From an uncultured beta proteobacterium (GTDB taxonomy: Bacteria > Pseudomonadota > Gammaproteobacteria > Burkholderiales > Burkholderiaceae_C): DNA of 50,834 nt. The notes beneath the pieces are model-generated. The model was not told the DNA's origin. It worked only from the letters and a program-made list of their open reading frames with translations, and ran no database searches. The position numbers were made by a program, and so were the translations under genes. How positions within the stretch are numbered: the first letter of the stretch is position 1; every line of letters starts with the position of its first letter. The DNA lies in the NCBI GenBank assembly GCA_903844215.1, contig CAIMSP010000047.1:1-50834 (forward strand), given 5' to 3'. Shown one piece after another: positions 7,642-16,542 of this stretch.

Positions 7642-8804
7642 AATATCGACAGGTTCTACCCCTCTTCCTGACGCTGGCCGCAGCGCTGATCTCAGGCTGC
7701 AGCGAAGGCACGGCCAGCAAGACGAACAGCACCGGCGCCGCAGGCGTGGAAGACAAGACCGTTGCCGCCCTGAGCGCGCCGCCGCGACCGGTGCGCTTCA
7801 TGAAGGTCGGCTTGAGCCCGGTGGACGATCTCTCCTACCTGCCGGGCGAGATTCGGCCGCGCTTTGAGCAGCGTTACGGCTTTCGCGTCGGCGGCAAGAT
7901 CGCGCGCCGCCTGGTGGACGTGGGGCAGACGGTGAAGGCGGGCCAGGAACTCGCCGTGCTCGATTCCCAGGATGTGCAACCGGCCATCAACGCGCAGGCG
8001 GCGCAGGTGCAAGCCGCGCACAGCGACGCCAAACTGCAGCAAAGCGAACTCAAGCGCCAGCAGAACCTGCGCGACCAGGGCTTCGTTTCCGCCGCTGCGC
8101 TGGAGCGCCAGGCCGCCGCCACCGAGGCGGCCGAGTCACGCCTGAAGGCGGCGCAGGCGCAACTGGAAAACGTGCGCAATGGACTGAATTTTCAGAGCTT
8201 GCGCGCCGACACGGCCGGAGTCGTGATGGCGGTTGACGCCGAGGCCGGCAGCGTCGTGGCTGCGGGCCAAAGCGTGCTGCGCGTGGCGCAACTGGGCGAG
8301 AAGGAGATCGCCATCAACGTGCCGGAGCGCGCCGTGGCCCTGATGAAGAAGGCCAGCGGCTTTGCGGTGCGCATCGATGCGCTGGGCGACAAGGTTTACC
8401 CGGCCAAGCTGCGCGAGCTGGCCCCCGCCGCCGACCCGGCGAGCCGCACCTACGCTGCGCGCTTGTCCATCGTCGGCGCCGACGCCGCGCTCCAGCTCGG
8501 CATGAGCGCGTCCGTGCAGCTCAAGCTGGGCGGCGCCCAGTCCATCGTGGTGCCGAACACGGCGCTGTACACGCGCGACCAGCAAACCCTGGTGTGGCTC
8601 ATCGACAGCGCCACGCAGACGGTCAAATCGGTTGCCGTCAGCGTGGGCCAGAGCACGGCCGATGGCGTCACCATCGTCTCCGGGCTCAAGCCGGGCGACA
8701 CCGTCGTCACCGCCGGCGCGAACCTGCTGATGGCCGGACAAAAGGTGCGCCTGTTGGGCGCGGCAAACGGCGCTGCCGCGCAGCCCGGAGCCGGCAAATC
8801 ATGA
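7638..8804 (+). CDS. RND efflux periplasmic adaptor (HlyD/AcrA family) lipoprotein
   Basis: This 388-residue protein begins with a lipoprotein signal peptide; the lipobox LISGC puts the lipidated Cys at position 21. It then shows a typical adaptor layout: barrel-sandwich half (VGGKIARRLVDVGQTVKAGQELAVLD), an alpha-hairpin rich in Gln/Ala, the second lipoyl half, and beta-barrel and membrane-proximal domains ending in GLKPGDTVVTAGANLL. It links the inner-membrane pump to an outer-membrane channel. The start is fixed by overlap with the tetR stop and by the signal peptide; the same frame continues upstream but only as a shadow. No outer-membrane factor is encoded next door, so a TolC-type protein from elsewhere is presumably used. 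Confidence 0.92.
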   Translation: MKYRQVLPLFLTLAAALISGCSEGTASKTNSTGAAGVEDKTVAALSAPPRPVRFMKVGLSPVDDLSYLPGEIRPRFEQRYGFRVGGKIARRLVDVGQTVKAGQELAVLDSQDVQPAINAQAAQVQAAHSDAKLQQSELKRQQNLRDQGFVSAAALERQAAATEAAESRLKAAQAQLENVRNGLNFQSLRADTAGVVMAVDAEAGSVVAAGQSVLRVAQLGEKEIAINVPERAVALMKKASGFAVRIDALGDKVYPAKLRELAPAADPASRTYAARLSIVGADAALQLGMSASVQLKLGGAQSIVVPNTALYTRDQQTLVWLIDSATQTVKSVAVSVGQSTADGVTIVSGLKPGDTVVTAGANLLMAGQKVRLLGAANGAAAQPGAGKS

Positions 8805-11800
8805 GCGACCAGCGCCCGGGATCGGGCAAGCTCAACCTTTCCGCCGCCGCCATCACGCACCAGCAGCTCACGGTCTTCTTCATCGTCGCGATTGCGCTTG
8901 CCGGGCTGTTCGCCTACTTCAAGCTGGGCCAGCGCGAGGACCCCGACTTCACGTTTCGCGCCATCACCGTGCGCACGCTGTGGCCGGGCGCGACCACGGC
9001 GCAGGTTGACATGCAGGTCACCGACCGGATCGAAAAGAAGCTCCAGGAGATGCCGTATTTCAAGCGCACGCAGAGCTATTCCAAGCCCGGCGAATCCATG
9101 ATCATTCTGGAGTTGCTTGACACGGCGCCACGCAAGGAGGTGGCCGCGCTGTGGTACCAGGTGCGCAAAAAGGTCGGCGACATCCGCCAGACGCTGCCCC
9201 CGGAAGCCATCGGGCCGTTCTTCAACGACGAGTTTGGCGACGTGTTCGGCTCGATCTACGCCTTCACCGCCGACGGCTTCACGCTGTCCGAGCTGCGCGA
9301 CAAGGTGGAGGATGTGCGCCAGGAGCTGCTGCGCATTCCCGATGTCGCCAAGATCGAGCTCGTGGGCGTGGTTGACGACAAAATCTACGTCGAGATCAGC
9401 AACACCAAGCTGGCCTCGCTGGGCATCGACGCAACGTCGATTGCGCAGCAGTTGCAGGCGCAAAACGCCGTCGCTGCGGCGGGCACGATCGAGACCCGCG
9501 ACAACAGCCTCGCGCTGCGCGTCAGCGGCCACTTCGATTCGGTGCAATCGGTGCGCGAGTTGCAGCTGGCGGTGAACGGGCGCAGCATCCTGCTGGGCGA
9601 CATCGCCCGCGTTGCGCGCGGCTACGCCGAGCCGCCGGTGCAGACGATTCGCTATGGCGGCAAGCCGGCGATTGCGCTGTCGGTGTCGATGAAGAGCGAC
9701 GGCGACGTGCTGCAACTGGGCGAACACCTGACGCGCGAGATGCAGCGCATCCGCAATGACCTGCCGCTGGGGATCGAGTTTCACCAGGTCAGCGACCAGC
9801 CCAAGGTCGTGAAGGAGGCGGTGGGCACCTTCATGCGCTCCCTCATGGAGGCCGTGGTCATCGTGCTGCTGGTGAGTTTTCTGGCGCTGGGCTGGCGCGC
9901 TGGCGCCGTCGTGGGGCTGACGATTCCGTTCGTGCTGCTCGCCACCTTTTTGACGATGCAGATGTTCAAGATCGACCTGCACCGCATTTCCACCGGCGCG
10001 CTGATCATTGCGCTGGGTCTGCTGGTGGACGACGCGATGATCGTGGTCGAGATGATGGTGCGCAAACTGGAGGAAGGGCTGGACAAATTCGCCGCCGCCA
10101 CCTTCGCCTATGCCAGCACCGCCTGGCCCATGCTCTCGGGAACGCTGGTCACGGCTGCGGGTTTTCTGCCCATTGCCATGGCCAAGTCGTCCACCGGCGA
10201 ATACACCTTCGACATGTTCAGCGTGACCGCGATCGCGCTGGTGCTGTCCTGGTTTGCCGCCATCATCGCCACGCCGCTGTTTGGCTACTGGCTGCTCAAG
10301 GCACCAAAGAACGCCACCGTTCAGGGCGAAGCGCACGAGCATTTCGACACGCCGTTCTACACCCGGCTGCGCGCGTTGATCGACTGGTGCATCGGCAACC
10401 GCTGGAAGACCATGGGCGTGACGCTGGCCGCGCTGGTGCTGGGCGTGGTCGGCATGGGCCTGACCGAAAAGCAGTTCTTCCCCACCGGCGACCGCACCGA
10501 GGTCATGGTGGAGATGTGGCTGCCCGAGGGCGCCAGTTTTCAGGCCTCCGAGACCCAGGTGGCCAAGCTCGAAGCGCTGCTCAAGGCCGACAAGGACGTG
10601 CTGACCTATGTGAGCAGCGTGGGCATGTCGCTGCCACGTTTTTACCTGTCGCTGAACCAGGAGCTGTTCCGCCCGAACTACTCGCACACGCTGATCCTCA
10701 CCGACAGCGTGGCCGCGCGCGACCGGCTGACGCTCAAAATTCAGCAGGAACTCGAGCGCAACTTCCCCGGCGTGCGCGGGCGCGCGCTGAAGACCCCGCT
10801 CGGGCCGCCGGTGGCCTATCCGGTGATCTTTCGCGTCAGCGGACCCGACATCGCCGTGCTCAAACAACTGGGCGACGAAGTGGCTGCGGTGCTGCGCCGC
10901 AACCGCAGCACGGTGGAGGTGAACACCGACTGGGGCGACCGCTCGCCCGCCTTGCAAGTCGAGGTCGATCAGGACCGGGCGCGGGCGCTGGGCGTGACCT
11001 CGCTGGCGGTGGCGCGCACCCTGGGCGCTGCGGTCTCGGGTGCGGCCATCGGACAACTGCGCGAGCGCGACCGGCTCATCGACGTGGTGCTGCGCGGCCC
11101 CGCCGCCGAGCGCGTGGCCGTGGCGCAGGTGGCGGACTTGCAAGTCCCCAGCGCCAACGGGCGCACCATCCCCTTGTCGCAAGTCGCCAGCGTGAAACAG
11201 GTGATGGAGGAGCCCATCATTCGGCGCTATTCACGCGTGCCCACGCTGCTGGTGCGCTCCGACATCGTCGAAGGCGTGCAGGCGCCCGACGTGTCGGCGC
11301 AGATCGAGCCCCAGCTGGCGGCCATCCGCGCCCGACTGGCACCGGGCTACCGCATCGAGGCCGGTGGCGCGTTGGAGGAAAACACCCAGGCCCAGGCCTC
11401 GATCAACGCCGGTGTGCCGATGATGCTGTTCGTCTGGCTGGCGCTGTTGATGCTGCAACTGCGCAGCTTCTCGCTGGCCGGCATGGTGCTGCTCACGGCG
11501 CCGTTTGGCATCGTCGGTGTGGCCATCGGCCTGCTGAGCTTTCGCATGCCCTTCGGCTTTGTGGCGATGCTGGGCGTGATCGCGCTCATGGGCATCATCA
11601 TGCGCAACACCATCATCCTGATCGACCAGATCCGCCAGGACATGGCGCTGGGCACGCATGCGTGGATCGCCGCGCGCGAGGCGGCGGTGCGGCGCTTTCG
11701 GCCGATCTCGCTGACCGCTGCGGCGGCGGTGCTGGCGATGATCCCGCTCACGCGCAGCGTGCTCTGGGGTCCCATGGCGGTGGCCATCATGGCCGGTCTG

Positions 11801-11905
11801 ATCGTCGCCACCGTGCTCACGGTGCTGGCGGTGCCGGCGATCTATGCGGCTTGGTATCGGGTGCGGCGACCGGACGACAACGCGACCCAGACGGAATCGG
11901 CTTGA
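8801..11905 (+). CDS. RND efflux pump, inner-membrane transporter
   Basis: This 1034-residue AcrB/MdtB-like permease begins at the ATG overlapping the adaptor stop (ATGA). The first transmembrane helix is residues ~20-40 (LTVFFIVAIALAGLFAYFKLG), followed by a periplasmic loop, a helix cluster around 340-480, a second large loop and C-terminal helices to ~1015. The proton-relay aspartates in helix 4 are present as D410-D411 in GLLVDDAMIVVE. The RND domain repeat (GIIMRNTIILIDQIRQ near 930-950) is intact. The size suits a hydrophobe/amphiphile pump rather than a heavy-metal CzcA type. The substrate is unknown; control is expected from the adjacent TetR protein. Confidence 0.93.
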   Translation: MSDQRPGSGKLNLSAAAITHQQLTVFFIVAIALAGLFAYFKLGQREDPDFTFRAITVRTLWPGATTAQVDMQVTDRIEKKLQEMPYFKRTQSYSKPGESMIILELLDTAPRKEVAALWYQVRKKVGDIRQTLPPEAIGPFFNDEFGDVFGSIYAFTADGFTLSELRDKVEDVRQELLRIPDVAKIELVGVVDDKIYVEISNTKLASLGIDATSIAQQLQAQNAVAAAGTIETRDNSLALRVSGHFDSVQSVRELQLAVNGRSILLGDIARVARGYAEPPVQTIRYGGKPAIALSVSMKSDGDVLQLGEHLTREMQRIRNDLPLGIEFHQVSDQPKVVKEAVGTFMRSLMEAVVIVLLVSFLALGWRAGAVVGLTIPFVLLATFLTMQMFKIDLHRISTGALIIALGLLVDDAMIVVEMMVRKLEEGLDKFAAATFAYASTAWPMLSGTLVTAAGFLPIAMAKSSTGEYTFDMFSVTAIALVLSWFAAIIATPLFGYWLLKAPKNATVQGEAHEHFDTPFYTRLRALIDWCIGNRWKTMGVTLAALVLGVVGMGLTEKQFFPTGDRTEVMVEMWLPEGASFQASETQVAKLEALLKADKDVLTYVSSVGMSLPRFYLSLNQELFRPNYSHTLILTDSVAARDRLTLKIQQELERNFPGVRGRALKTPLGPPVAYPVIFRVSGPDIAVLKQLGDEVAAVLRRNRSTVEVNTDWGDRSPALQVEVDQDRARALGVTSLAVARTLGAAVSGAAIGQLRERDRLIDVVLRGPAAERVAVAQVADLQVPSANGRTIPLSQVASVKQVMEEPIIRRYSRVPTLLVRSDIVEGVQAPDVSAQIEPQLAAIRARLAPGYRIEAGGALEENTQAQASINAGVPMMLFVWLALLMLQLRSFSLAGMVLLTAPFGIVGVAIGLLSFRMPFGFVAMLGVIALMGIIMRNTIILIDQIRQDMALGTHAWIAAREAAVRRFRPISLTAAAAVLAMIPLTRSVLWGPMAVAIMAGLIVATVLTVLAVPAIYAAWYRVRRPDDNATQTESA

Positions 11906-11915
11906 GCCGGCGCCT

Positions 11916-12440
11916 TCAGCCGATGCGCTCCAGCCCGGTGCGAAACAGTTCTGCGCGGCGGGCGTAGCTGGCCGACGTTGCCGCCAGTCCGGCGACTTCG
12001 GCGTCGGTCAGTTCGCGCACCCACTTGGCGGGGGCGCCGACGATCAGCGAGCGATCCGCAAACGTCTTGCGCTCCGTGACGATGGCGCCTGCGCCCACCA
12101 GGCAGTGCTTGCCGATCACCGCGCCATTGAGCACCACGGCCTGGATGCCGATCAGCGAGCCCGCGCCGATGGTGCAGCCATGCAGCATCGCCTGATGGCC
12201 GACGGTGACATGGTCCCCGACTTCCAGGGGAAAGCCAGGATCAACATGCAGCACCGCGCCCTCCTGCACATTGCAGGCCTGGCCCAGACGAATGGGCTCG
12301 TTGTCGGCGCGAATCACGGCGCCAAACCAGACACTGCAGCGCTCGCCCAGCGTCACCTGACCGAGCACGGTGGCCTCATCTGCGATGAAGGCGGAAGCGG
12401 GAATGTGCGGCGCGTTGCCGTCGTAGCGGTAAATGGTCAT
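11916..12440 (-). CDS. gamma-carbonic-anhydrase-like hexapeptide-repeat protein (YrdA/PaaY type)
   Basis: These 174 residues form a left-handed beta-helix of hexapeptide repeats over residues 15-140, ending in a helical tail. The three zinc ligands of the gamma class are present: H65 (VLHVD), H82 and H87 (GHQAMLHG). The R44-x-D46 pair is also kept. Members of this YrdA/PaaY group bind zinc and may hydrate CO2 or hydrolyse thioesters; which applies cannot be told. The gene is convergent with the efflux operon, 10 bases past its stop, and divergent from the photolyase with 67 bases between starts. Confidence 0.88.
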   Translation of the reverse strand: MTIYRYDGNAPHIPASAFIADEATVLGQVTLGERCSVWFGAVIRADNEPIRLGQACNVQEGAVLHVDPGFPLEVGDHVTVGHQAMLHGCTIGAGSLIGIQAVVLNGAVIGKHCLVGAGAIVTERKTFADRSLIVGAPAKWVRELTDAEVAGLAATSASYARRAELFRTGLERIG

Positions 12441-12507
12441 GGCGGCTATCGTATCCTTGAATGCCTGGGGCGCTGCGCCCGTTCGACCTTTTCCATGGAC
12501 ACACTAC

Positions 12508-13959
12508 ATGCTGCTCGACTCCATCCTCGTCTGGTTTCGCCGCGATCTGCGCGACACCGATCACGCCGCGCTGAGCGAGGCGCTGCGCCGCGCGCGCCGC
12601 GTTCACTGCGCCTTCGTGTTCGACAGCGCCATCCTGGAGCGCCTGCCCTCGCGCACTGATCGGCGCGTCGAGTTCATCCGCGACGCTCTGGTGGAACTCG
12701 ATCTGGCCTTGCGCCAGCGCGGCGGCGCGCTGATCGTGCGCCATGGCATCGCGGCCGACGAGATCCCGCGCCTCGCCGCCGAACTGGGCGTGGACGCGGT
12801 CTATGCCAACCGCGACTACGAGCCCCAGGCCAAGGCGCGCGATGCGGCGGTGGAGCAGGCCTTGAGCGCCAGCGGCCGGGGCTTTGAGTCGTTCAAGGAC
12901 CAGGTGATCTTTGACGGCAACGAGGTGCTCACGCTCAGCGCCCAGCCCTACACCGTGTTCACGCCCTACAAAAACAACTGGTGCAAGCGGCTGCGCGCGC
13001 CGCACCATGCGCCCCACACCGGCGCTGCGGGCGCCCTGGTGAGCAGCGTTCATGCCGTCGGCGTGCCGACACTGGAGCAGATCGGCTTTGCGCCCACGAA
13101 CCTGCGCGCGTTGGGCATCGTCCCCGGCATGGCAGGCGCGCAGCGGCTGCTCGACGATTTCAAAGCGCGCATCGGCGGCTATCAGGCGCAGCGCGACTTC
13201 CCTGCGGTCAAGGGCGTGTCCTACCTGTCGGTGCACCTGCGCTTTGGCACGGTGTCGATCCGCGAACTGGTGTCCATGGCGCTGGCGCAGGGCGCCATGA
13301 CCGGCGACCCCGGCGCCTCGGTCTGGCTCTCGGAGCTGGTCTGGCGCGACTTCTACGCCATGATCCTGGACCACTTTCCCGATGCCGCGACCGGCGCCTT
13401 CAAGCCCGCCTACGACGCCATCGAATGGGAGGCCGGCGAGCCGGCGCAGCGGCTGTTTCAGGCCTGGTGCCAGGGCCGCACCGGCTATCCTTTGGTGGAT
13501 GCGGCGATGCGCCAGTTGAATCTGAGCGGCTACATGCACAACCGTTTGCGCATGGTCGTGGCCTCGTTTCTGAGCAAGGACCTGGGCCTGGACTGGCGCT
13601 GGGGCGAGGCCTATTTCGCCGACCAGTTGAACGACTTCGACCTCGCGTCGAACAACGGCGGCTGGCAGTGGGCCGCGTCCAGCGGCTGCGACGCCCAACC
13701 CTATTTCCGCATCTTCAATCCGGTGACTCAATCGGAGCGCTTCGACCGCGAAGCCCGCTTCATCCGGCGCTACCTGCCCGAGCTCGCGGCCGTGCCCGAC
13801 AAGTTCATCCACGCCCCCTGGCGCATGAGCGCCGAACAACAACGCGACTGCGGCGTGGTCGTGGGGCGCGATACGCCCGCACCCCTGGTGGAGCACGACG
13901 CCGCGCGGCAACGCACGCTGGAGCGCTATGCCGTGGTGAAACGTTCTTTGGTGGATTGA
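12508..13959 (+). CDS. phrB: deoxyribodipyrimidine photolyase (class I CPD photolyase)
   Basis: This 483-residue flavoprotein repairs UV-induced cyclobutane pyrimidine dimers using blue light. The N-terminal antenna-cofactor domain starts with ILVWFRRDLRDTDHAAL; the C-terminal FAD domain contains TGYPLVDAAMRQL, MHNRLRMVVASFL and the NNGGWQWAASSGCDAQPYFRIFNP region that lines the FAD and the dimer pocket. The ATG at 12508 opens directly into the first strand; longer in-frame starts would add an unrelated hydrophobic lead and overlap the divergent gene. No strong ribosome-binding site is visible. Length and motifs match functional class I enzymes. Confidence 0.93.
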   Translation: MLLDSILVWFRRDLRDTDHAALSEALRRARRVHCAFVFDSAILERLPSRTDRRVEFIRDALVELDLALRQRGGALIVRHGIAADEIPRLAAELGVDAVYANRDYEPQAKARDAAVEQALSASGRGFESFKDQVIFDGNEVLTLSAQPYTVFTPYKNNWCKRLRAPHHAPHTGAAGALVSSVHAVGVPTLEQIGFAPTNLRALGIVPGMAGAQRLLDDFKARIGGYQAQRDFPAVKGVSYLSVHLRFGTVSIRELVSMALAQGAMTGDPGASVWLSELVWRDFYAMILDHFPDAATGAFKPAYDAIEWEAGEPAQRLFQAWCQGRTGYPLVDAAMRQLNLSGYMHNRLRMVVASFLSKDLGLDWRWGEAYFADQLNDFDLASNNGGWQWAASSGCDAQPYFRIFNPVTQSERFDREARFIRRYLPELAAVPDKFIHAPWRMSAEQQRDCGVVVGRDTPAPLVEHDAARQRTLERYAVVKRSLVD

Positions 13960-13970
13960 GGCCGGGCCGA

Positions 13971-14501
13971 TCAGGGACTGACGCCGGGGGCCTGAGGGGT
14001 GTAGTGCAGCCGGCTCAGATCGAAGCCCTGGGCCCGCGCCGTGGCCAGCGCCTCCTCCAGCATGGCCTGGTCCAACTGCGGCGTGCGCGACAGCAGCCAA
14101 AGGTAGTCGCGATTCGGGTTGCCCACCACCGCCCAGCGGTACTGCGGGTCCAGACCGAGCACCCAGTAGTCGCCCTTGAAGGGCCAAACGAACGAGACCT
14201 TCAGGCGGCTGTTGCCAAAGCCTTCGACCACCGTCGCCTTGCCCGTGGCGTCGTCAAAACCCGTGCTGGTGCGGCAGCGGTTGTGCACCGTGATGCTGCC
14301 GTCCGGCGCCGGCGTGTACTGCGCCGTGGTGTCGGCCAGGCAGTGCCGCTGAAAGAACATCGGAAAGTTGGCGATCTCGAACCACTTCCCGCTGTAGCGC
14401 ACCAGGTCCACGGCGGCCACGCTCGCCACCGGGGACTGAGCCCAGGCCCCGGCGCAGAGGCTGGCGAGTAGCAAGGCGCCAAGGCCACGTTTGGCGTTCA
14501 T
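13971..14501 (-). CDS. blc: bacterial lipocalin (Blc family)
   Basis: This 176-residue protein has an N-terminal signal peptide of about 21 residues. Unlike E. coli Blc it lacks a convincing lipobox (S-L-C rather than a small residue before Cys), so periplasmic secretion with cleavage after AWA is likely. The lipocalin signature G38-K-W40-FEIA marks the first strand, and the family's conserved W-V-L-G-L-D...W-A-V-V-G and LWLLSR blocks follow. Lipocalins of this kind bind fatty acids or lysophospholipids in membrane maintenance. The ATG overlaps the stop of the upstream flavin oxidoreductase (4 bases), so the two are co-translated. Confidence 0.9.
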   Translation of the reverse strand: MNAKRGLGALLLASLCAGAWAQSPVASVAAVDLVRYSGKWFEIANFPMFFQRHCLADTTAQYTPAPDGSITVHNRCRTSTGFDDATGKATVVEGFGNSRLKVSFVWPFKGDYWVLGLDPQYRWAVVGNPNRDYLWLLSRTPQLDQAMLEEALATARAQGFDLSRLHYTPQAPGVSP

Positions 14502-15568
14502 AGCGTCGGATAGTCGGTGTAGCCCTGGGCGCCGGGCGTGTAGAAGGTGGACATGTCGGGCTGGTTCAGGGCCGCGTGGCTGCGCATGCGCTGCACCAGA
14601 TCCGGGTTGCACAGGAAGGGGCGGCCAAAGGCGATCAGATCCGCTTGGCCCGCAGCCAGCGCCGCTTCTGCGCTGGCGCCATCAAAGCCGCCGGCGAGGA
14701 TGAACGGGCCCTTGAACGCGCTGCGCAGCAGCGCTTTGAGCTCCTGCGGCACGGCGGGCGCGCCCATGGCGCTGTGGTCCAGCAAGTGCAAGTACAGCAG
14801 GCCCAGCGCCGACAGTTCCTGCACCAGGTCCAGGTATTGCGCCTGCACGTCGGCGAAGGCCCCAGTGCCATTGAAGACGCCGTGGGGCGACAGGCGCATG
14901 CCCACGCGCTCGGCGCCGATGGCCGCCGCCGCCGCGCGCGCGACCTCGAGTGCGAAGCGGTTGCGCCCCGCGCTGCTGACGCCGTAGCCATCGCCGCGCT
15001 GATTCACGTGCGGATTGAGGAACTGCTCGATCAGGTAGCCGTTGGCCGCGTGCAACTCGACGCCGTCAAAACCGGCTTCGATCGCCAGCACGCAGGACTG
15101 CGCGTATTCCGCGACGGCGTGGGCAATGTCGCCCTCGCTCATGGCGCGCGGCGCGCTGTGCGCCTGCATGCCCTGGGCATCGGTGTACATCTCGCCCGGC
15201 AGCGCCGCAGCGCAAGGGCCCAGCACCTCGGCGCCGGCGGGCAGATTGGCCACATGGGCCACGCGCCCCGCGTGCATGAGCTGCACCACGATCTTGCCGC
15301 CATGGGCGTGCACGGCGTCGGTGACGAGCTTCCAGCCCTGCACCTGCTGCGCGTTGAACAGGCCCGGTATGCGCGCATAGCCCAGGCCGTTGGGCGAGGG
15401 CGATGCGCCTTCGGTCACGATCAGGCCGGCGCTGGCGCGCTGCGCGTAGTACTCGGCCATGAGCGCGTTGGGCGTATTCGCGTCCACGGCACGGCTGCGC
15501 GTCATGGGCGCCATCACGGTGCGATTGGCAAGCGGCAGATGGCGCGCGACGAAGGGTTCGAAAAGCAT
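14498..15568 (-). CDS. NADH:flavin oxidoreductase, old yellow enzyme family (NemA-like)
   Basis: These 356 residues form a TIM barrel with the class signature HAANGYLIEQFLNP starting at H173; H173 and N176 are the substrate-binding pair. The FMN-binding APMTRSRA (residues 20-27), the QLMHAGR strand and the terminal phosphate-binding IAFGRPFL are all present. Such enzymes reduce activated alkenes, N-ethylmaleimide or nitro-esters with NAD(P)H. The gene is first in a two-gene unit with the lipocalin; a link to detoxifying lipid-derived electrophiles is a plausible inference only. The start is preceded by GGAAGAA on the coding strand, a fair ribosome-binding site. Confidence 0.92.
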   Translation of the reverse strand: MLFEPFVARHLPLANRTVMAPMTRSRAVDANTPNALMAEYYAQRASAGLIVTEGASPSPNGLGYARIPGLFNAQQVQGWKLVTDAVHAHGGKIVVQLMHAGRVAHVANLPAGAEVLGPCAAALPGEMYTDAQGMQAHSAPRAMSEGDIAHAVAEYAQSCVLAIEAGFDGVELHAANGYLIEQFLNPHVNQRGDGYGVSSAGRNRFALEVARAAAAAIGAERVGMRLSPHGVFNGTGAFADVQAQYLDLVQELSALGLLYLHLLDHSAMGAPAVPQELKALLRSAFKGPFILAGGFDGASAEAALAAGQADLIAFGRPFLCNPDLVQRMRSHAALNQPDMSTFYTPGAQGYTDYPTL

Positions 15569-15644
15569 GGTTCTTCCTTTGATGATTGGCGAATTCTAGA
15601 GGCAAGTTCAAGCCCGCGCCGGCCTCGGGCTGTTCGCCCGCCAG

Positions 15645-15785
15645 CCGCGTTCATCGGATGAAAACCATGAAGGCGCCGCGTATCAGGCTGCGACGGACCT
15701 GGTGTTCAAGGGCTGGTGCAACCCAGCGGCTACACCGAGCCGCTGCTGCATGCGTGGCGGTTGAAGGTGAAGGCGGGGGTGGCCT
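15645..15785 (+). pseudogene. malate synthase G-like C-terminal remnant, frameshifted
   Basis: Reading plus, one frame gives [18 protein letters not shown] and, after a one-base loss, the next gives [22 protein letters not shown]. Joined, this resembles the C-terminal tail of malate synthase G (glcB), which ends with a [14 protein letters not shown] pattern. There is no start and the rest of the ~720-residue enzyme is missing, so it is a fossil. The remainder of the 15569-15927 gap holds only the hairpin described separately. Identification is from memory of the family. Confidence 0.45.
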
Positions 15786-15867
15786 GGGAGCTGCTTTTTT
15801 ATACAGAAAAAGATAAAGAAGAGGCTCGTAACTTGTTGTAGTTAAAAGACTTTTCCATATTTTCGAC

Positions 15868-15895
15868 TTCATTATCTGAGCCCAAAGATAATGAA
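15868..15895. terminator. 10-bp perfect hairpin past the DprA-like gene
   Basis: TTCATTATCT (15868-15877) and AGATAATGAA (15886-15895) form a perfect stem with an 8-base loop, 33 bases beyond the DprA-like stop on the minus strand. The stem is AT-rich and the following bases have no clean U-run, so termination would be weak; it may instead be a binding site. Confidence 0.4.
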
Positions 15896-15927
15896 TGACA
15901 TGCGAACGCAAGGGGTGCCGCTGCCAT

Positions 15928-16437
15928 TTATCCGCCTGAAAGCGTCTCGACCGGCAGTCCTTCTTTCTTCTGCCATTGGGTTACCAAGGTAGCCAAACTC
16001 CCGCCCGGGCTGGCATAGGCGACAACAATTGCGTTGGCCAGTTGTGCCACCTGCGCGTTGCGCGTGGCTGCCTCTTCATGGGTGAGCCGCTTGGCGGTGG
16101 CAACGCAGCTCACCGCAGCCATCCGTCCCTGCGCCAACGGTTCGGCCCATTCGGGCGGCAGCTTGGCGCCCTGCACCGGCCTGGCCAGCACCGCCACCAC
16201 TGGACTGCCAGCCGCCATTAAAACTTTTAACACCGACTGCTCCAGCGGCGAGTGGAAGCCGCTAATCACCACATGCCCAGCCATGGCCTGCTGCAGCGCC
16301 CAGTCCATGGCTGCGCGAATGGCAGTGCCGGGGCATTGCCGGGAAGCAAAGAACGCGGTCATGGGCAGTGCCAAAAGGCCTTGGTTGCCTTGGCCTGTTA
16401 GCGGTGAACCTTCGTGAAGTATGTGCCAGGTCGGCAT
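15928..16437 (-). CDS. DprA/SMF-like Rossmann-fold protein
   Basis: This 169-residue protein is much shorter than true DprA (about 280-400 residues). It shows the Rossmann core of the SMF/LOG superfamily: FASRQCPG near residue 30, the helix AIRAAMDWALQQ, then GHVVISGFHSPLEQ and SPVVAVLARP, which correspond to the phosphate-binding strands of DprA. The C-terminal half repeats a second strand-helix with NAIVVAYASPGGS. The DNA-binding partner domains of DprA are absent, so a role in natural transformation is unlikely. It follows the AlbA_2 gene with a 152-base gap and is the third gene of the methyltransferase cluster, suggesting a nucleotide-sensing part of a defence system (inference). Confidence 0.72.
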   Translation of the reverse strand: MPTWHILHEGSPLTGQGNQGLLALPMTAFFASRQCPGTAIRAAMDWALQQAMAGHVVISGFHSPLEQSVLKVLMAAGSPVVAVLARPVQGAKLPPEWAEPLAQGRMAAVSCVATAKRLTHEEAATRNAQVAQLANAIVVAYASPGGSLATLVTQWQKKEGLPVETLSGG

Positions 16438-16477
16438 GGTTAAAGATACAGTTTCATCGGAAAATGCATCCTTTCAG

Positions 16478-16542
16478 GATAAAGGAATTTTTGTTAAGTC
16501 ATTGATTTAATTCATTTTTTTAGGACTCCAAATTCCTTTATC
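16478..16542. repeat. perfect 13-bp inverted repeat before the DprA-like gene
   Basis: GATAAAGGAATTT at 16478-16490 is mirrored exactly by AAATTCCTTTATC at 16530-16542, with 39 AT-rich bases between. It sits in the gap between the AlbA_2 stop and the DprA-like start. The GATAAAG core recurs at 16553-16559 and again in the gap downstream of the DprA-like gene around 15809. It may be an operator or the edge of a small mobile insertion; neither is proven. Confidence 0.6.

Noticed and set aside
8450..11182. A 910-residue open frame opposite the RND pump gene
   Set aside because: It is the mirror frame of a GC-rich gene, full of His/Arg/Gln with no domain; the plus-strand pump explains the region.
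12376..14187. A 603-residue minus-strand frame opposite the photolyase
   Set aside because: Composition is that of a shadow, and it runs into the gamma-carbonic-anhydrase gene in another frame.
15928..16437. DprA-like gene as the true competence gene dprA
   Set aside because: It is far too short, lacks the N-terminal SAM-like and C-terminal winged-helix domains, and sits in a defence-like cluster.
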